From assembly GCA_946186215.1 (NCBI GenBank), contig CAMHMM010000090.1:1-7783 (forward strand): DNA of 7,783 nucleotides, read 5' to 3'. This DNA comes from an uncultured Ruminococcus sp. Lineage in GTDB: Bacteria; Bacillota; Clostridia; Oscillospirales; Ruminococcaceae. A model generated the notes under the pieces. That model did not search any database and was not told the origin of the DNA. It saw nothing but the letters and a program-made list of their open reading frames with translations. Positions 5,715 to 7,783 of the stretch are shown in pieces. Position 1 is the stretch's first letter. Each line of letters starts with the position of its first letter. Position numbers and translations under genes: made by a program.

Positions 5715-6080
5715 TCAATCCTTTTTTTCTTTGTTATGCTTATTGACGAGACTGCGAACATGTTCATATGCCTGATACCGGCGTACTCGCTTTCCATTTA
5801 TATAGTACTCGTTATTTCCGCTTACCTTTGTAACGACTGTTACTCCGGCTCTCGCCCATGCCGCTTCGAGATCGCGTGAGGCTTCTTTCCAATGGAATGT
5901 CGAATAAGCTTCAGTCCATACATTTGCACTAAAACCCATACTTTTGAGAAATCGTGATTCCGGATCCATATCTACGATACTTGCCGAAACGCTGTGTGCG
6001 CCTGCGGAAACTGTTATTGCTGCTGCAGCAAGCACTGCTGCTATGATCTTGGTGAACTTTCTTGTCTTTGTGGTTTTCAT
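5715..6080 (-). CDS. Secreted paralogue 2 of four, unknown function
   Basis: The 121-residue protein has a Sec signal peptide (MKTTKTRKFTK, then AAVLAAAAITVSA, likely cut after Ala33) and a mature domain with FLKSMG, VWTEAY, FHWKEAS, AAWARAGV, VVTK and YYINGKRVRRYQAYEH. It is the most divergent at its C-terminus, which is short and basic (NKHNKEKKD), and the mature part has no Cys. GGGAG (6087-6091) lies 6 bases before the ATG. It follows paralogue 3 after 76 bases without a convincing promoter. The ATG context here is nearly identical to the ATA context of paralogue 4. Confidence 0.8.
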   Translation of the reverse strand: MKTTKTRKFTKIIAAVLAAAAITVSAGAHSVSASIVDMDPESRFLKSMGFSANVWTEAYSTFHWKEASRDLEAAWARAGVTVVTKVSGNNEYYINGKRVRRYQAYEHVRSLVNKHNKEKKD

Positions 6081-6156
6081 AAATATCTCCCTTTATTATC
6101 CTATTCTTTTATGCCTATGATCTGACGGTTTCAGTTTTTTAAAGAATCTGCTTTTA

Positions 6157-6516
6157 TTATATGTCTTGATATGTCTTGCCGAGCTTCTTTGCTGCATAGT
6201 CATATGCTTCCTCGCGTGTGACTTTCCTGCCGTCGATATAGTACTCGTTAGAGGAGACAGGATTAGTAACGGCTCTTACGCCGGCTCTCGCCCATGCCGC
6301 ATCAACATCTTTGGAAACCTCTCCCCAGTTAAACGCCGTATACAGATTAGTCCATTTGTTGGAGGAAACCCCTATTTCAGTGAGAAACAATGAATCTATA
6401 GCTACACCGTCTGTTGCAGCCGAAACGCTCGTTGTGCCTGCGGAAACTGTAATTGCTGCTGCTGCAAGCACTGCTGCCATGATCTTAGTGAACTTTCTTG
6501 TGGTTATGGTATTCAT
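6157..6516 (-). CDS. Secreted paralogue 3 of four, unknown function
   Basis: The 119-residue protein has a Sec signal peptide (MNTITTRKFTKIM, then AAVLAAAAITVSA, likely cut after Ala33, SVSA) and a mature domain of about 86 residues with FLTEIG, KWTNLY, FNWGEVS, AAWARAGV, AVTN and YYIDGRKVTREEAYDY, ending AAKKLGKTYQDI. It lacks Cys and the basic tail of copies 1 and 4. AAGGA lies about 8 bases before the ATG. It begins 48 bases after paralogue 4. The function is not recognised. Confidence 0.8.
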   Translation of the reverse strand: MNTITTRKFTKIMAAVLAAAAITVSAGTTSVSAATDGVAIDSLFLTEIGVSSNKWTNLYTAFNWGEVSKDVDAAWARAGVRAVTNPVSSNEYYIDGRKVTREEAYDYAAKKLGKTYQDI

Positions 6517-6564
6517 AATAATTTTCCTTCTTTTATCTTCATATTTATGATATCAAAGTGTTGT

Positions 6565-6966
6565 TTATCTTGCTTTAGCGCGCTTTTTACCACGCTGGGG
6601 AAAGAAAGTATTTTTATTGTATGTTTTGCCGAGCTTTTTGGCTACATATTCATATGCTTCCTCACGCGAGACTTCCTTACCGTTGATGTAGTATCTGTTC
6701 AAATCATCATAAACGGTAACAGATCTGACTCCCATTTTTGCCCATGCCTGATCTGCTGCTGTGGAAACTGTTCCCCAGTGGAATTTTGTGTACCAATTGC
6801 CCCATCTGTCCGGGCATGCTCCCATATCATTCAGAAACTGCGTATCAAGACCTGTTTCTTTTGGCTCGGCAGAAACACTCGTTGTGCCTGCGGAAACCGT
6901 TATTGCTGCTGCAGCAAGTACTGCTGCCATTATCTTAGTGAACTTTCTTGTCTTTGTGGTTTTTAT
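6565..6966 (-). CDS. Secreted paralogue 4 of four, with ATA in place of the start codon
   Basis: Read from the conserved start position, this gives 133 residues: signal peptide KTTKTRKFTKIM, then AAVLAAAAITVSA, cut near Ala33, and a mature domain with FLNDMG, CPDRW, FHWGTVS, AWAKMGV, SVTV, YYINGKEVSREEAYEY and a strongly basic tail (RGKKRAKAR). It is closest to paralogue 1. The codon at 6964-6966 is ATA where paralogue 2 has ATG in an almost identical context, and a strong AAAGGAG site lies 8 bases upstream. The other in-frame starts are a GTG at 7017, with no ribosome binding site and an odd 17-residue extension, and an internal ATG that would strip the positive N-region from the signal peptide. 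The rest of the frame is undamaged. It may be weakly translated from AUA or recently silenced. Confidence 0.65.
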   Translation of the reverse strand: MKTTKTRKFTKIMAAVLAAAAITVSAGTTSVSAEPKETGLDTQFLNDMGACPDRWGNWYTKFHWGTVSTAADQAWAKMGVRSVTVYDDLNRYYINGKEVSREEAYEYVAKKLGKTYNKNTFFPQRGKKRAKAR

Positions 6967-6974
6967 AAATATAA

Positions 6975-6981
6975 CTCCTTT
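6975..6981 (-). promoter_or_regulatory. Ribosome binding site pointing to the ATA codon
   Basis: AAAGGAG on the minus strand lies 8 bases before the ATA codon at 6966. It is the best ribosome binding site in the array's upstream region and is not usefully spaced from any standard start codon. Confidence 0.7.
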
Positions 6982-7121
6982 TATTTTGTGGCCTTCCGGC
7001 CGCTGTATTTCCTTCACGCTTCTTTAACCGACAGACCAAAGAAAAAGAACCATGGAAAATAAAAAAAGTTTTCTGCACAATATTACATTAGCGGTACACT
7101 TTTGCGATTTAAAGTTCCGAG

Positions 7122-7158
7122 CCACAAATGAAAGTACGAGTAGCAGCGGTGCTTTGCT
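7122..7158 (+). repeat. Interspersed repeat, copy A (direct)
   Basis: The pattern is CCACAAATGAAAG, then TACGAGTAGCAGCGG, then a CTTTG core. It matches copies B and C over about 32 bases with a one-base insertion. It shares CCACAAAT and TACG with copy C in particular. Confidence 0.7.
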
Positions 7159-7219
7159 GATTCTCTGATTTACTCTATTTGAAAATGAGAGTTTCGGGCT
7201 TCAAATGAGCGTTACCGTT

Positions 7220-7257
7220 CAAATGAAAGCGCGGGTAACTGCGGACTTTGTCCGCCG
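7220..7257 (+). repeat. Interspersed repeat, copy B (direct)
   Basis: CAAATGAAAG followed by CGGGTAACTGCGG and the perfect hairpin GCGGAC-TTT-GTCCGC (7241-7255). Against inverted copy C it differs at two bases over the 26 bases from CGGGTAAC to GTCCGCCG. Confidence 0.8.
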
Positions 7258-7298
7258 AACGGTAGCCTCTTGTCTTAAACGGCTGATTTGCAGCGAGT

Positions 7299-7386
7299 CA
7301 AAGGGGATGAAACACCAGAGGGACGGAACATCGGTTTGCAATGACAGTCTTATCTGTGCGCCGTCCCTCTTCGTTTCTCCCCTTTG
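7299..7386. repeat. Long imperfect hairpin
   Basis: Arms 7299-7326 and 7361-7386 pair almost throughout: CAAAGGGG with CCCCTTTG, GAAAC with GTTTC, and GAGGGACGG with CCGTCCCTC, separated only by small internal loops. The 34-base loop can itself form a short ACAG/CTGT stem. It lies between repeat copies B and C. It could be the structured core of a mobile element or a small RNA. Confidence 0.75.
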
Positions 7387-7489
7387 TATCCCCTTTTCCC
7401 CACTCTGAAGTTTATTTGCTTCCAGTTTGGACACCGTTTATAACCCACTCAGAATTATCAGCGCATTAAATCCTACATTCGCTCAGGTG

Positions 7490-7504
7490 TGTTCTGTGAG
7501 AACA
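7490..7504. repeat. Small perfect hairpin
   Basis: TGTTCT and AGAACA pair around the loop GTG. This could be a small operator-like or chance palindrome; no role is evident. Confidence 0.35.
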
Positions 7505-7602
7505 GTCGCCGATGTATGACTGCTTTCTGTTTCATTTGTCTTGCCCTGCAATTCTGTCAGTCACCTGCTCTCAAGCTTGTCAACCTCTCATATTAGTTTG
7601 TA

Positions 7603-7643
7603 CGGCGGACAAAGCCCGCTGTTACCCGTATGTTTATTTGTGG
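7603..7643 (-). repeat. Interspersed repeat, copy C (inverted)
   Basis: On the minus strand it reads CCACAAATAAACATACGG, then GTAACAGCGGG and CTTTGTCCGCCG, matching copy B in opposite orientation. With copy B it bounds a 424-base unit, with copy A a 522-base unit, like terminal inverted repeats. Its hairpin GCGGGC/GTCCGC keeps pairing through a G-T where copy B has A-T. Confidence 0.8.
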
Positions 7644-7690
7644 GAAGTGTTTTGATTGTAGCTTGAAACTTTAATTAAAATGCTGTTTTA

Positions 7691-7718
7691 GGCGAGACCG
7701 CACTAATAAGGCCTTGCC
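7691..7718. repeat. Hairpin before the right-edge promoter
   Basis: GGCGAGACC pairs with GGCCTTGCC in 8 of 9 positions, one of them a G-T, around a 10-base loop. No T run follows on either strand, so it is not a clear terminator. Confidence 0.35.
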
Positions 7719-7733
7719 GCCCCTGAAAGGCAC

Positions 7734-7762
7734 TTGCGCACACTTAAAAAACATGGTATAAT
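7734..7762 (+). promoter_or_regulatory. Promoter at the right edge
   Basis: A partial -35 TTGCGC (7734-7739) and a perfect TATAAT (7757-7762) are 17 bases apart, with TGG before the -10 as an extended element. It points to a plus-strand gene starting at or just beyond the right edge. Confidence 0.7.
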
Positions 7763-7768
7763 CAAGAT

Positions 7769-7783
7769 ATGGAAGAATATACT
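7769..7783 (+). CDS. Possible start of a plus-strand gene, cut by the window edge
   Basis: ATG at 7769 opens five codons (MEEYT) to the end of the window. It lies only 6 bases after the -10 box, so this ATG would be at the transcription start and the mRNA leaderless. Alternatively GGAAGA is the ribosome binding site of a start just outside. No product can be named. Confidence 0.25.

Larger units (their letters stand above)
7018..7768. other. Long gene-free, repeat-rich region upstream of the array
   Basis: About 750 bases without a supportable gene. Frames of 67-71 codons cross 7205-7434 on both strands, but they run through a long hairpin and have no ribosome binding site or family signature. 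The region must hold the promoter of the paralogue array; on the minus strand only a weak TAATAT around 7075-7085 is seen, with no good -35. The main content is the repeats and hairpins listed separately. Confidence 0.6.

Noticed and set aside
7211..7240. GTTCAAAT resembling a tRNA T-loop
   Set aside because: The flanking bases do not form a T stem, and no acceptor or anticodon arm can be placed around it.
7205..7434. Overlapping 67- and 71-codon frames on the two strands
   Set aside because: Both pass through the long hairpin and repeat copy B; neither has a start signal or protein-like pattern.
7513..7656. 47-codon plus-strand frame starting MYDCF
   Set aside because: No ribosome binding site or promoter; it runs through inverted repeat copy C.

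Overview
The window looks like chromosomal DNA of a Gram-positive Clostridia bacterium, most plausibly a Ruminococcus-like Oscillospiraceae member. This rests on the rpsF-ssb gene pair, the style of the -35/-10 promoters (TTGACA, 17-18 bases, TATACT/TATAAT), strong GGAGG ribosome binding sites and protein flavour. The species is inference; no rRNA or other marker is present. All genes except a deaminase, and possibly a gene starting at the right edge, lie on the minus strand.

Housekeeping part (1-3510). Read on the minus strand, typA (BipA GTPase) has its own promoter and ends at a hairpin terminator. The loop of that hairpin is the -35 box of the next promoter, which drives rpsF (ribosomal protein S6) and ssb (single-stranded DNA-binding protein, cut off by the left edge). 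Divergent from typA is a plus-strand nucleoside/guanine deaminase. Its promoter is almost a copy of the rpsF promoter, and it ends at a long stem-loop shared with the convergent operon that follows.

Exported-peptide operon (3529-5072, minus). A clear promoter precedes an 83-residue peptide with a double-glycine (GG) leader, then an ECF-type sigma factor, then two related small proteins. Each of the two has its own GG leader followed by an SH3-like domain whose mature form would start with Tyr-Gly. All three leaders fit the same spacing: Leu at -12, Ser/Asp at -11, Glu/Asp at -8, Leu at -7, Gly-Gly at -2/-1. No C39-peptidase ABC transporter or maturase is in the window, so export machinery must be encoded elsewhere. 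I do not recognise this combination as a described system, and it is the best candidate for something new here.

Paralogue array (5314-6966, minus). Four tandem genes encode secreted proteins with near-identical Sec signal peptides and a divergent ~90-residue mature domain of unknown function (FL..G....W...Y..F.W, then AWA..V..VT, then Y.I.G...R..AY). The first gene of the array has ATA where its relatives have ATG, although its ribosome binding site and reading frame are intact.

Right end (7018-7768). About 750 bases hold no convincing gene but are rich in structure: three copies of a ~35-40 base repeat, two direct and one inverted so that it closes a 420-520 base MITE-like unit, and a long imperfect hairpin inside it. 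A plus-strand promoter at the extreme right edge probably belongs to a gene that continues outside the window.
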